The notes under the pieces are model-generated. The model was not told the DNA's origin. It saw only the letters and a list, made by a program, of their open reading frames with translations, and made no database searches. From Neisseria animalis (GTDB taxonomy: Bacteria; Pseudomonadota; Gammaproteobacteria; Burkholderiales; Neisseriaceae), in NCBI RefSeq assembly GCF_900636515.1, contig NZ_LR134287.1:1674001-1738000 (forward strand): a stretch of DNA of 64,000 nt, given 5' to 3'. This document shows positions 36,264-44,985 of this stretch, one piece after another. The position numbers and the translations under genes were made by a program. Every line of letters starts with the position of its first letter. Within the stretch, counting starts at the first letter, position 1.

Positions 36264-38585
36264 TTATTTTTCCACCGCAATCCGTTTTTCGGAATCCGGC
36301 TTTACAAAATGGACAACTTGTTCCTGCTGTGTTTCATGTTCGGCTTTTGCAGCCGCCTGCTTTTGTTTTTTCTTGTTGGTTGCCACTACTTGCGGACAAC
36401 GCTTGTCGTGATGGTACATCACTTGACAGTGCAGACACTGAATACATTCGTTCGGGTGGATATCGCCTTCGGGTGCAATCGCCTGAACCGGACATTCGTG
36501 GGTACAAATCTGACAAGGGTTGCCGCACATTTTGTAACGGCGCAGCCAGTCGAAGATACGGAAGCGTGCCGGAATCGCAATCGCTGCACCGAGCGGACAA
36601 AGGTAACGGCAGAAGAAGCGTTCGATAAACAAACCCGCCACCAGCAATGCGACAGCAAACAATACAAACCACCATTCGCGCATAAATTTCAAAATAATGG
36701 CTGTTTTAAACGGTTCGATTTCGGCAAAATGCTCCGCCATACCCAAGTCATACAGCGATACTGCCAAGAGACCGAAGAAAATCACATACTTCACGGCACT
36801 CAAACGGGTATGCAGCAAATGCGGCACGGTAATCTGTTTCACACCCATTTTTTTGGCAATGCGGTTGGTCAGCTCTTGCAGCGAACCGAACGGACACAGC
36901 CAGCCGCAGAACGTACCGCGGTTCCACAGCAGCATGGTTGCCGCTGTAAACAGCCACAAAATGAATACCAGCGGATCCATCAGGAAAAATTCCCAGTGGA
37001 AATCGGTCAGAATGGCCGAAAATAAGGTCAGGGTATTCACCACCGACAGCTGCGCCTGCGTGTACCAGCCGATATAAAACAGCGTAAAGGTCAAAAAGCA
37101 GATGCGGAAGCGGTCGTACCATTTCTCATAGCGCACAATCCAGTCTTGGAACATAAACACCAGCAGCAAGATAGCCAAGGCGATACCGACAACGATAATC
37201 TGCCCTTGTTTCGCCTGCCAAACCTGTTTCCATAATTGGTTGGATTCGCTGTTTTCCGTAGCAGCGTCAACAATACCGGCCGTCTGATTGGCAAGTTTTT
37301 TGGTTTCTTCCACCGGCGCGGCGGCAACGGTAACGCTTACCGGCTCGGCATTCGGATCGTCCACATAATAGCCTTGCGGCAGTTCGTAATCCAAATCGGT
37401 TGTGACAAATGCTTTTTCATTCACGCCCAAGACGCGCTGAATCATCAGCTGGAGCCGCCACGGTTCGGCAGCGTCAAATTGAATATCTTCAGGAATGGTA
37501 AACCACGAAACTTCTTTGAATGCCGGCGCACCTTCAGCTGCCAAAGCCACAACGCGCTCGTGCTGTGCATCGGTGAAACGGAAAGTAGTCTCACCTTGAA
37601 TCATTTCGATACGGTCGAAAATACCTCCGCGCACATAGCCCGAACCTTTCCAAGAGTAGCGGCCTTCACCCGCCACCAATACTGCCTGCTGGCCGGGTTT
37701 CAGACGGCGTTGCAAGTTCTCCCAACCTGCTTCGCCCAACAGACTTTTACCGATGGAAGGTTGGCTGACAACGGTTACATACATATCGACAAAGGTATCG
37801 CTGCCCGGCCCTTTTTCCGCATGCTCTGCCGAACCTTCTTTGCCGTTTTGCTCAAACAGTTTGTTTACTTCGTCCACCGTCATGTGCAGTTTGGCAATGG
37901 CTTTTTGCTCCAACAGCGCATTCCAAGATTGAATGTCCTGTTTTTCCATGCCGACCGCACGGCGCGGACGAGTCTGCACTTCTACTGCCGCTTCACCGGC
38001 AGCACCCGCCTCCGCAACCTGCGCCGTACCCAGTTTGTATTCATGGGCAATGGCTTTGACCGAACGCTGCAAACTGTCGTTAATCACCATCAGCGTAACC
38101 GTCGCACCGCTGATAATATCTGCCGGCGCAACGCCGGGCTTGGGCGGATCGGTTAAAAAATTCAAACCGATGTAGTTGTCGATGAATTTATCGACACGCT
38201 CTTGTGGAATACCGATTAACACAATCGGCTCATTGTGTGCCACCAGCTTCGCCCCGGCAATCGTGCCGTCGTTTGCCAAAGCCACCATGGTATCAATCGG
38301 TTTGCTCGAATAACCGCGCGTACCGACCACATCAGTGGTGATGTACACCAAACCAAGCTGCTCATCGCCTTTATATACGCGCGCAACCATGGGTTTACCC
38401 TCCGGCTCGCCGTAGCGGTCGGCAGTCGGGAAAATTTCAGACGGCTGAATTTTGCTCAAGAACTCAGGCAAACGCTCGGCATAAGCCGGTATGCTCGATA
38501 CCGACAATACCAGCATCATCAAAAATGCCATTACCCAACGCCGCAGCATCAAGCTGCCTGCCTTTATTTGTTCCGAACCATTCAT
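36264..38585 (-). CDS. nosR: NosR, electron donor and regulator of N2O reduction
   Basis: 773 residues. A signal-like helix (residues about 15-36) is followed by a periplasmic FMN-binding domain; SGATVTLMVIND holds the threonine for covalent FMN. Several membrane helices span about 465-690, with CGWLCPFGSLQE and FFCRYLCPLGAA as paired CP motifs. A C-terminal ferredoxin domain has CGNPCQICTHECPVQAI and CIQCLHCQVMYH. NosR passes electrons toward NosZ and is needed for its expression in vivo. The gene heads the cluster and has a perfect FNR site upstream. Confidence 0.96.
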   Translation of the reverse strand: MNGSEQIKAGSLMLRRWVMAFLMMLVLSVSSIPAYAERLPEFLSKIQPSEIFPTADRYGEPEGKPMVARVYKGDEQLGLVYITTDVVGTRGYSSKPIDTMVALANDGTIAGAKLVAHNEPIVLIGIPQERVDKFIDNYIGLNFLTDPPKPGVAPADIISGATVTLMVINDSLQRSVKAIAHEYKLGTAQVAEAGAAGEAAVEVQTRPRRAVGMEKQDIQSWNALLEQKAIAKLHMTVDEVNKLFEQNGKEGSAEHAEKGPGSDTFVDMYVTVVSQPSIGKSLLGEAGWENLQRRLKPGQQAVLVAGEGRYSWKGSGYVRGGIFDRIEMIQGETTFRFTDAQHERVVALAAEGAPAFKEVSWFTIPEDIQFDAAEPWRLQLMIQRVLGVNEKAFVTTDLDYELPQGYYVDDPNAEPVSVTVAAAPVEETKKLANQTAGIVDAATENSESNQLWKQVWQAKQGQIIVVGIALAILLLVFMFQDWIVRYEKWYDRFRICFLTFTLFYIGWYTQAQLSVVNTLTLFSAILTDFHWEFFLMDPLVFILWLFTAATMLLWNRGTFCGWLCPFGSLQELTNRIAKKMGVKQITVPHLLHTRLSAVKYVIFFGLLAVSLYDLGMAEHFAEIEPFKTAIILKFMREWWFVLFAVALLVAGLFIERFFCRYLCPLGAAIAIPARFRIFDWLRRYKMCGNPCQICTHECPVQAIAPEGDIHPNECIQCLHCQVMYHHDKRCPQVVATNKKKQKQAAAKAEHETQQEQVVHFVKPDSEKRIAVEK

Positions 38586-38629
38586 GGCCTACTCCGCCCT
38601 ATCCATACGCTGATACTCAAAACACCTAT

Positions 38630-38635
38630 ATTATA
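38630..38635 (-). promoter_or_regulatory. -10 element of nosR
   Basis: TATAAT on the minus strand, 45 bases before the start codon. The transcription start would be near 38623. Confidence 0.6.
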
Positions 38636-38657
38636 TGAATCAACTATGGCTAATAAT

Positions 38658-38671
38658 TTGATATAAATCAA
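38658..38671 (-). promoter_or_regulatory. FNR box of the nos promoter
   Basis: A perfect TTGAT-ATAA-ATCAA, inside the extended palindrome TTTGATATAAATCAAA. Its centre is about 41.5 bases upstream of the start predicted from the -10 box, the class II position for FNR activation. This predicts induction of nosR under oxygen limitation. Confidence 0.85.
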
Positions 38672-38805
38672 ATTTACAAAGTTTAAAAATGACTTCGGCA
38701 ACCATCTAATACTTTTTAATTAGCTCAAATATTGGCTAATCTTATGGTTTATTTTATGTTGTTTGTATTAGTTTATTAGATATATAAAATATAACAATTA
38801 AATAA

Positions 38806-38912
38806 TATAGTCATTTAAAATAAGAATGATACAGCGTTACCAATGTTCTTATGTACCGTATGTACACGGCGAGCATTGTCACCTTGTCTCATTTTTATTT
38901 TAATCCACTATA
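38806..38912 (-). repeat. 107-bp Correia-like element, copy G (diverged hybrid)
   Basis: Left end TATAGTCATTTAAAAT as in the other copies, but the right end reads TTAATCCACTATA, the classical Correia terminus. The core has diverged strongly (TGTACCGTATGTACACGG). Length is still 107 bases. Confidence 0.75.
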
Positions 38913-38950
38913 TTCATTATAGATAATACTTTTAACCATAGAGATATGAG

Positions 38951-38989
38951 AAAGGCCGTCTGCAAAATCGCAATTTGCAGACGGCCTTT
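38951..38989 (-). terminator. Paired-DUS terminator between serB and nosR
   Basis: AAAGGCCGTCTGCAAAAT pairs with AATTTGCAGACGGCCTTT. It would end minus-strand transcripts from serB. Confidence 0.65.
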
Positions 38990-39051
38990 CTCAAGCTGAA
39001 GCCGCTAAAACCATCAAACGGCTACAGCGTTATGAGGCGAACATACGTTTT

Positions 39052-39158
39052 TATAGTCATTTAAAATAAGAATGATACAGCGTTGCTTTGCCTTGCCGTA
39101 CTATCTGTACTGCCTGCGGCTTCGCTGCCTTGTCTCATTCTTATTTTATTCGACTATA
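39052..39158 (-). repeat. 107-bp Correia-like element, copy H
   Basis: Full-length copy. It ends two bases from the serB stop codon. Confidence 0.85.
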
Positions 39159-39160
39159 TT

Positions 39161-40000
39161 TTAAGCAAACCAGCCGCGTATCCGCTCCAATCCGCCAAAG
39201 CGGACGCAGGCATCAGCGTGTTGTTGCGCTTTAGGCTTCGCCCGATACGCCACGCCGATTCCCGCTTCCTGCAGCATGGGAATATCATTCGCCCCATCGC
39301 CCATCGCCAGCACCTGCTGAGCCTGCAAGCCCAGCGATTCCCGATGTTGCACCAGCAAATCCGCTTTTGCTTTCGCATCGATAATCCGTCCGTTCAAACG
39401 GCCGGTTAATTTGCCGCCCTCCGCTTCCAATACATTCGCATACTGGTATTCAAAACCCAACCGCTGCTGCAGGCGTTGGGTAAAGAAAGTGAAACCGCCC
39501 GACACCAGCATAAACTTCACGCCGTGTTTGCGGCACTCTTTCAACAAAAACTCCGCGCCCGGCGAGAGTTTCAATACTTCATCATAAACCTGCTGCAAGA
39601 CCGATTCGTTCAGTCCCGCCAACAATGCGACGCGCTCGCGCAAAGACTGCTCAAAATCCAACTCGCCCCGCATAGACCGCTCGGTAATTTCCGCCACCTG
39701 TTCTTTCAAACCGACTCCGGCGGCAATTTCATCTACGCATTCGATGGTAATCAACGTAGAATCCATGTCGCTGACAATCAAACCCAAATCGCCAAACGCC
39801 ATATCCGGCAATATGGCAAAATCAATTTCCTGATGCAACAAAGCCGCCGCTGCCTGCTCGGGCAACACAAAATCTTCGGCCACCGCAAAACGCAAGCTGC
39901 CTCCCTGCCCTGCCGCAGGCGCAGCCAAATCCAAATCCGCCAATGCAGACAAATCGCAGGCATTCAAATCGTGGTGCTGCAAAACCAATACGTTCGACAT
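39161..40000 (-). CDS. serB: Phosphoserine phosphatase SerB
   Basis: 279 residues, last step of serine biosynthesis. HAD superfamily: motif I SDMDSTLITIECVDEIA near residue 77, motif II LVSGGFTFF, motif III lysine in IDAKAKADLL and motif IV MGDGANDIPML. The first 70 residues form the divergent regulatory head seen in E. coli-type SerB. The start at 40000 follows from the MSNVLVLQHH head; six more codons are open upstream. The gene ends directly against element copy H. Confidence 0.95.
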   Translation of the reverse strand: MSNVLVLQHHDLNACDLSALADLDLAAPAAGQGGSLRFAVAEDFVLPEQAAAALLHQEIDFAILPDMAFGDLGLIVSDMDSTLITIECVDEIAAGVGLKEQVAEITERSMRGELDFEQSLRERVALLAGLNESVLQQVYDEVLKLSPGAEFLLKECRKHGVKFMLVSGGFTFFTQRLQQRLGFEYQYANVLEAEGGKLTGRLNGRIIDAKAKADLLVQHRESLGLQAQQVLAMGDGANDIPMLQEAGIGVAYRAKPKAQQHADACVRFGGLERIRGWFA

Positions 40001-40112
40001 AATATCCACCGGAAACAAAAGAAAAACAATTATATCGGATATGGTACGAAACTAAGGAATAAAAATACCGTATGCAGCCTTATCCGCCCATTTTGCAACA
40101 GAAAAACAAACA

Positions 40113-40169
40113 ATGCCGTCTGCAAAATCCGCCGCAAGCTCCGTGGCAGCAGATTTTACAGACGGCATT
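40113..40169 (-). terminator. Paired-DUS terminator of the DUF2788 gene
   Basis: AATGCCGTCTGCAAAATC pairs with GATTTTACAGACGGCATT. Confidence 0.6.
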
Positions 40170-40183
40170 CCGTTTCGTTCTGT

Positions 40184-40390
40184 CTACTTACTTAAAACAA
40201 AAAATTCAATCAGCAGGTTTTTGAAAATAAAGCCGAATACGCCGAATCCCAAAACGAAAAACAGCATAATCATGCCAAACCGCCCTGCTTTCGATTCTTT
40301 ACCCAAATTCCAAACGATGAAACCCAAGAAAATAATCAAAACCGACAGGCAGATTTTCAATGCCCAATCAGCAAATACCGCTTCATCCAT
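40184..40390 (-). CDS. DUF2788-type small membrane protein
   Basis: 68 residues with two membrane helices (about 10-29 and 38-62) joined by WNLGKESKAGRFG. The sequence and size fit the DUF2788 family of small betaproteobacterial membrane proteins, function unknown. GGAGGAACGG is a good ribosome site before the ATG. Confidence 0.82.
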   Translation of the reverse strand: MDEAVFADWALKICLSVLIIFLGFIVWNLGKESKAGRFGMIMLFFVLGFGVFGFIFKNLLIEFFVLSK

Positions 40391-40445
40391 ATTATCCGTT
40401 CCTCCCGCGTGCTACCGAATGTACAACACATATTTACAGACGGCA

Positions 40446-41612
40446 TTATGCCAAAGCCCGTTGCAAATCAGCAATCAAATCATCAGCATATTCCAAACCG
40501 ACCGACAAACGCACCAAGCCCGGGCGGATATTGGCCGCCAACTTGTCTTCGGGAGACATTCTGCCGTGCGTAGTCGTCCACGGATGGGTAATCGTTGAGC
40601 GCACATCGCCCAGATTGGCCGTTCTGGAAAACAGCTCCGCACGATTGATCACCGACCATGCTTTTTCCTGATTTTCCACTTCAAAACCGATAACGATGCC
40701 GCCGCCGTTTTGCTGCTTGGCAACCAAATCCGCCTGCGGGTGTTCCGGCAGGCCGGCATAATATACTGCCTTAACCTGAGCATGCGTTTGCAGCCACTGC
40801 GCCACCTGCAAAGCATTGGCAAACTGTTTTTCCATGCGGACAGACAGCGTTTCCACACCGCTCAACAAATTCCACGCATTAAACGGCGACATCGCCAAGC
40901 CGCAGGAATTGCAATAAACCGCCACCTGACCCATCAACTCTTCCGAGCCGGACAATACGCCGCCCATGACCCTGCCGTGTCCGTCTATCGCCTTGGTTGC
41001 CGACTGTACCGAAATATCCGCACCCAAAGCCAACGGCTGCTGGCCAACCGGCGACATCAGGCTGTTGTCCACCACCAGCAATGCGCCCACAGCGTGTGCC
41101 ATTTCCGACAAAGCGCGCAAATCCGCCACTTCGCCCAAAGGATTGGACGGCGTTTCCAAGAAGAATAATTTGGTGTTTTCCTTAACCGCCGCCTGCCATT
41201 CGGACAAATCCGTTTGGGAAACCAAAGTAACCTCGATGCCGAATTTGGTGACCACGCCATTGATAAATCCCGCTGTTGTACCAAACAGATTACGGCTAGA
41301 CACCACATGATCGCCTGCTTTCAGAAACGTGAAGAATGCCGCCTGAATCGCCGACATACCGGTTGATGTCGCCACCGAACGCTCCGCGCCTTCCAAAGCG
41401 GAAATGCGTTCCTCAAAGGCCGCAATGGTCGGATTGGCGGTGCGCGTATAGGTAAAGCCTTTCACTTTTTTGGCAAACAAAGCCTCGGCATGCTCCGCAC
41501 TTTCCCACATAAAACTGCTGGTCAGAAACAGAGCCTGATTATGTTCGAGGTATTCGGTTTGCGCTTTGCCCCCGCGAATGGCAAGCGTTTGAGGGTGGCG
41601 TTTTTGGGTCAT
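40446..41612 (-). CDS. metZ: O-succinylhomoserine sulfhydrylase MetZ
   Basis: PLP enzyme of 388 residues of the Cys/Met metabolism family. It makes homocysteine from O-succinylhomoserine and sulfide. Motifs: GGKAQTEYLEHNQALFLTSSF near the start, YTRTANPT, VDNSLMSPVGQQPLALGADISVQSATKAIDGHGRVMGG with the PLP lysine in SATK, and RLSVGLEY at the end. Two ATGs (41618, 41612) are possible; the second is better spaced from GGAG. The frame upstream to 41759 is not conserved. Confidence 0.93.
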   Translation of the reverse strand: MTQKRHPQTLAIRGGKAQTEYLEHNQALFLTSSFMWESAEHAEALFAKKVKGFTYTRTANPTIAAFEERISALEGAERSVATSTGMSAIQAAFFTFLKAGDHVVSSRNLFGTTAGFINGVVTKFGIEVTLVSQTDLSEWQAAVKENTKLFFLETPSNPLGEVADLRALSEMAHAVGALLVVDNSLMSPVGQQPLALGADISVQSATKAIDGHGRVMGGVLSGSEELMGQVAVYCNSCGLAMSPFNAWNLLSGVETLSVRMEKQFANALQVAQWLQTHAQVKAVYYAGLPEHPQADLVAKQQNGGGIVIGFEVENQEKAWSVINRAELFSRTANLGDVRSTITHPWTTTHGRMSPEDKLAANIRPGLVRLSVGLEYADDLIADLQRALA

Positions 41613-42013
41613 ATTCATTGCTCCGTTTGGGCAAATGCCGTCCGCAAATCGTGATGTTCCGCAAGATACGGCACAACAAATCAAAACCGGAAAAGCAATC
41701 ATCTGCCACCTGCCGCTTTTCATCTCGAATGGACGATACCGCCATGATGGTACGGGCAATGTATCCGGTACGATAATTGTTGCTTCAATTTGCAGACGGC
41801 CTTTGCCGTCTCATCGATTAAATTGTTAACATTTTGCGCCTATTTTGGCTGTCTTTCAAGGGACAAACAGAAACGGCACGCGGAAAATACCGATATGAAA
41901 ACCGGCATTCTGCAAAATTCAGGTTTTTCAGCAATCAAAAACCGCCTGAAAAAAGCAGTAACAGACATACTTTTTCCAGACGGCTTCAAACGGCATGATG
42001 AACGGCTTATTGT
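41613..42013. other. Spacer upstream of metZ
   Basis: Holds a single uptake sequence near 41792 and short frames only. No gene, RNA or clear promoter is recognised. Confidence 0.5.
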
Positions 42014-43744
42014 TTAATGCGGCACTTTCAGCCCCAGCCATTTGACCGAACCGTTGCCGTCCAATTCTTTAACCACCAAGCCGAAATCGCCGATTTCAAT
42101 ACGGTCGCCTTCAACAGGGTGCTTGCTTTCCGCCCGCTGCTCAAACAATTCCAACAAGCTCAAGCTCTCTTCGCCTGCTTCCAGCTTCAAGCCGTAAGCC
42201 TGCGCCAAATCTCCGGCGCGACTGCCGGGATCGACAACAAACTCGCCGAAGAAATCGAAATTCATGCGAACCGTGCTGCCGGTTTCAGTGAAATATTGCG
42301 CCATTTTGTCCACTTGATCGGGCGGCAGGATATACCAAGCGGTATCGTTTTCACGCAATACCGTGTCGCTGTGCAGCTCGACCTTTCTGCCTTCCCGAAT
42401 CAGTGTGAAGCAGCGCCATTCGTAAGACGAAGAAATCGGCGCGACTTTATCGGGGTGCACACCCTCCGCTTCCGATTCTGCCACCACGCGATACGCCGTC
42501 AACTGCACGCTTTCGGTTTCCGACAGCCAAATATCCTGAACATCTACCGGCTCTGGCTTGGGCGGCATGGCCACTTTCAAACGGTGTGCCATCACCGGAA
42601 TGGTTGTTCCCTGAATCAACAGCGAGAGCACGACCACGGCAAAAGCCACATTAAACAGCAAATTGGAATTTGGTACGCCCATTACCAAAGGCATCATCGC
42701 CAGCGTAATCGGCACCGCGCCGCGCAAACCCAGCCAACTGATGTAAATCTTCTCGCGACGGCTGTAATCGCCTTTCCACAAACCGGTAAACACGGCAATC
42801 GGACGGGCCACCAGCATCAGAAAGGCGGCAATCACCACAGCATCTGCTCCGTTTGCCAACACATCCGACGGCGTAACCAACAGGCCGAGCACCACAAACA
42901 ATGTTGCCTGCGCCAACCAAGCCAAGCCGTCCATTACCCGCAAAACGTGTTCCGTTGCCAAGCTGTGCTTGTTGCCGACAATCACACCGGCCAAATACAC
43001 GGCCAAAAAGCCGCTGCCGCCCAGCATATTGGTGGACGCAAACACAATCAGGCCGCCGGAAACAATCATCAGCGCATACAGGCCGTCTGCAAGATTCAAA
43101 CGGCGCACCAGTTTCGCCAGAATCCGCCCGCCCAGCCAGCCGATCAGCAAACCGAAGAAAATCTGCAAGATCAGCATCCACAAAAATGCAAACACGCCCG
43201 ACTGTTCAGGCTGCATAATCATGGTAATCAGCGCGGTCACCAAAAAAATCGCCATCGGGTCATTCGCGCCCGATTCGATTTCCAGCGTTGCCTGCACACG
43301 CTCGTTCAAACGTACGCCGCTGTTACGCAGGAGACTGAACACCGCCCCCGCATCGGTCGAACCGACAATCGCCGCCATCAATACGCCGAACTTCCAATCC
43401 AAGCCCAGATAAAACGTGGTAAAAATCCCCAGCAGCACAACCGTTGCGAACACCCCCCATGTCGCCATCACCGCCGCCGGTTTCAAGACCAGACGTATGC
43501 TGCTCATACTGGTACGCAAGCCGCCGTCCAACAAGATAACCGCCAATGCCAACTGACCGATGACATTCGCCAGCGGAAAGCTGTCGAAACGGATGTGACC
43601 GATACCCTGCTCTCCCGCCAGTATGCCGACCGCCAAAAAACCCAGCAGCAAAGGCATACCGAAGCGTGCCGACAAAGTTGTCGCCACCACGCTGACAAAC
43701 AGCAGCACCCCGCCCAATAAAAACAGGCTGTTCATCCAATCCAC
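42014..43744 (-). CDS. CPA1-type potassium/proton antiporter (CvrA/NhaP2-like)
   Basis: 576 residues. The membrane half has about twelve helices, with LLDGGLRTS, GSTDAGAVFSLLRN and the ion-site segment ESGANDPMAIF. From residue about 390 the cytoplasmic part carries a TrkA-C-like domain (VVAESEAEGVHPDKVAP to TAWYILPPDQVDKM). It ends in a CorC/HlyC-type domain (FGEFVVDPGSRAGDLAQAYG). This order is that of E. coli CvrA (NhaP2), which expels potassium or sodium for protons. The exact ion is inferred. Confidence 0.9.
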   Translation of the reverse strand: MDWMNSLFLLGGVLLFVSVVATTLSARFGMPLLLGFLAVGILAGEQGIGHIRFDSFPLANVIGQLALAVILLDGGLRTSMSSIRLVLKPAAVMATWGVFATVVLLGIFTTFYLGLDWKFGVLMAAIVGSTDAGAVFSLLRNSGVRLNERVQATLEIESGANDPMAIFLVTALITMIMQPEQSGVFAFLWMLILQIFFGLLIGWLGGRILAKLVRRLNLADGLYALMIVSGGLIVFASTNMLGGSGFLAVYLAGVIVGNKHSLATEHVLRVMDGLAWLAQATLFVVLGLLVTPSDVLANGADAVVIAAFLMLVARPIAVFTGLWKGDYSRREKIYISWLGLRGAVPITLAMMPLVMGVPNSNLLFNVAFAVVVLSLLIQGTTIPVMAHRLKVAMPPKPEPVDVQDIWLSETESVQLTAYRVVAESEAEGVHPDKVAPISSSYEWRCFTLIREGRKVELHSDTVLRENDTAWYILPPDQVDKMAQYFTETGSTVRMNFDFFGEFVVDPGSRAGDLAQAYGLKLEAGEESLSLLELFEQRAESKHPVEGDRIEIGDFGLVVKELDGNGSVKWLGLKVPH

Positions 43745-43976
43745 GTTTTATTTTCCCCTTGTAAAGCATTTACTCAAAATAAACGACTGTATTTTAACAC
43801 AGGAAATGCCGTTTATTTCCTGATATTTCCCATCTTTTCAATATTTAAACCCCTTATCGAGCATGATATGGTTTTTGCAGACGGCCTGTCCGCACCAAGC
43901 CGTCTGCAAAAGCCGTCTGCAAAACTTTCCGAAACACCCGCCGCGCCGCAGCCCTGCAAGAAAGCCGTTTTTTGGT

Positions 43977-43982
43977 TATAAT
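43977..43982 (+). promoter_or_regulatory. -10 element of the DUF808 gene
   Basis: TATAAT 48 bases before the ATG at 44031. Confidence 0.4.
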
Positions 43983-44030
43983 AATGGGTTTTAACGCATA
44001 ATCTGCAACACATTACCCCTAGGAAACATC

Positions 44031-44897
44031 ATGGCGTTTGCCTCGCTCTTTACCCTGCTCGACGATATTACTACCGTTTTAGACGACGTTGCCCTCATGA
44101 CCAAAATGGCGGCAAAGAAAACCGCCGGAGTGGTCGGCGACGACTTGGCGCTGAATGCCAACCAAGTTACCGGCGTTTCCGCCGAACGGGAACTGCCGAT
44201 TATCTGGGCAGTTGCCAAAGGTTCGTTTATCAATAAAGTCATTCTCGTTCCGGCCGCGCTGCTGCTTTCCGTTTTCCTGCCTGCTGCCATTACACCGCTG
44301 TTGATGATAGGCGGCGCGTATTTATGTTTCGAAGGCGTGGAAAAACTGCTGCACAAGCTGCTGCACCGCCGCGAAACAACGGCAAACGGCCACGCAACCG
44401 ATGAAATCGTCGATGAAAAAGCCAAAATTACCGGCGCAATCCGTACAGACTTTATCCTGTCTGCCGAAATCATCATTATCGCCCTCGGCGTTGTCGGCAC
44501 ATCATACGGACTATTGACCCAATCCCTCGTATTGGCCACCATCGGTATCGGCATGACAGTATTGGTATACGGCTTGGTTGCCGTGATCGTCAAACTCGAT
44601 GACTTCGGCATTTACCTGATTAACCGCGGGCGCGGTGCTGTGTTCGGCCGCGGCATCATTGCCTTTATGCCGTGGTTTATGCGCGCATTGAGCATCATCG
44701 GCACACTTGCCATGTTTTTGGTCGGCGGCGGCCTGATTGCCCACAATTTCGCTCCCCTCCACCACTTCTTAGAAGCCAAGCAATGGCTGGACGGCGCAAC
44801 AGGCAACCTTGCCAACCTCATTGTCGGCATTATTACCGGTGCGGCAGTTTGCGCCGTCGTACTGCCACTCATAAAAATATTCGGTAAAAAACACTAA
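44031..44897 (+). CDS. DUF808/YedI-family membrane protein
   Basis: 288 residues. It opens FASLFTLLDDITTVLDDVALMTKMAAKKTAGVVGDDLALNA with the conserved DD pairs of the YedI family, and has GGAYLCFEGVEKLLH. About six to seven membrane segments follow. The function of the family is unknown. A proposed transport role has no support in this sequence. It stands 88 bases before lnt on the same strand. Confidence 0.87.
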   Translation: MAFASLFTLLDDITTVLDDVALMTKMAAKKTAGVVGDDLALNANQVTGVSAERELPIIWAVAKGSFINKVILVPAALLLSVFLPAAITPLLMIGGAYLCFEGVEKLLHKLLHRRETTANGHATDEIVDEKAKITGAIRTDFILSAEIIIIALGVVGTSYGLLTQSLVLATIGIGMTVLVYGLVAVIVKLDDFGIYLINRGRGAVFGRGIIAFMPWFMRALSIIGTLAMFLVGGGLIAHNFAPLHHFLEAKQWLDGATGNLANLIVGIITGAAVCAVVLPLIKIFGKKH

Positions 44898-44985
44898 ACC
44901 GCCAAGCCGCCAAACCTTAACCCTTTTCGATGAACCATATGCCGTCTGCATTTTTATCTTTTACAGACGACCTTTTCCAAAGCGT

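Noticed and set aside
42017..43720. A 567-codon open frame on the plus strand
   Set aside because: Antisense shadow of the CPA1 antiporter gene, with a histidine/glutamine-rich translation typical of a shadow.
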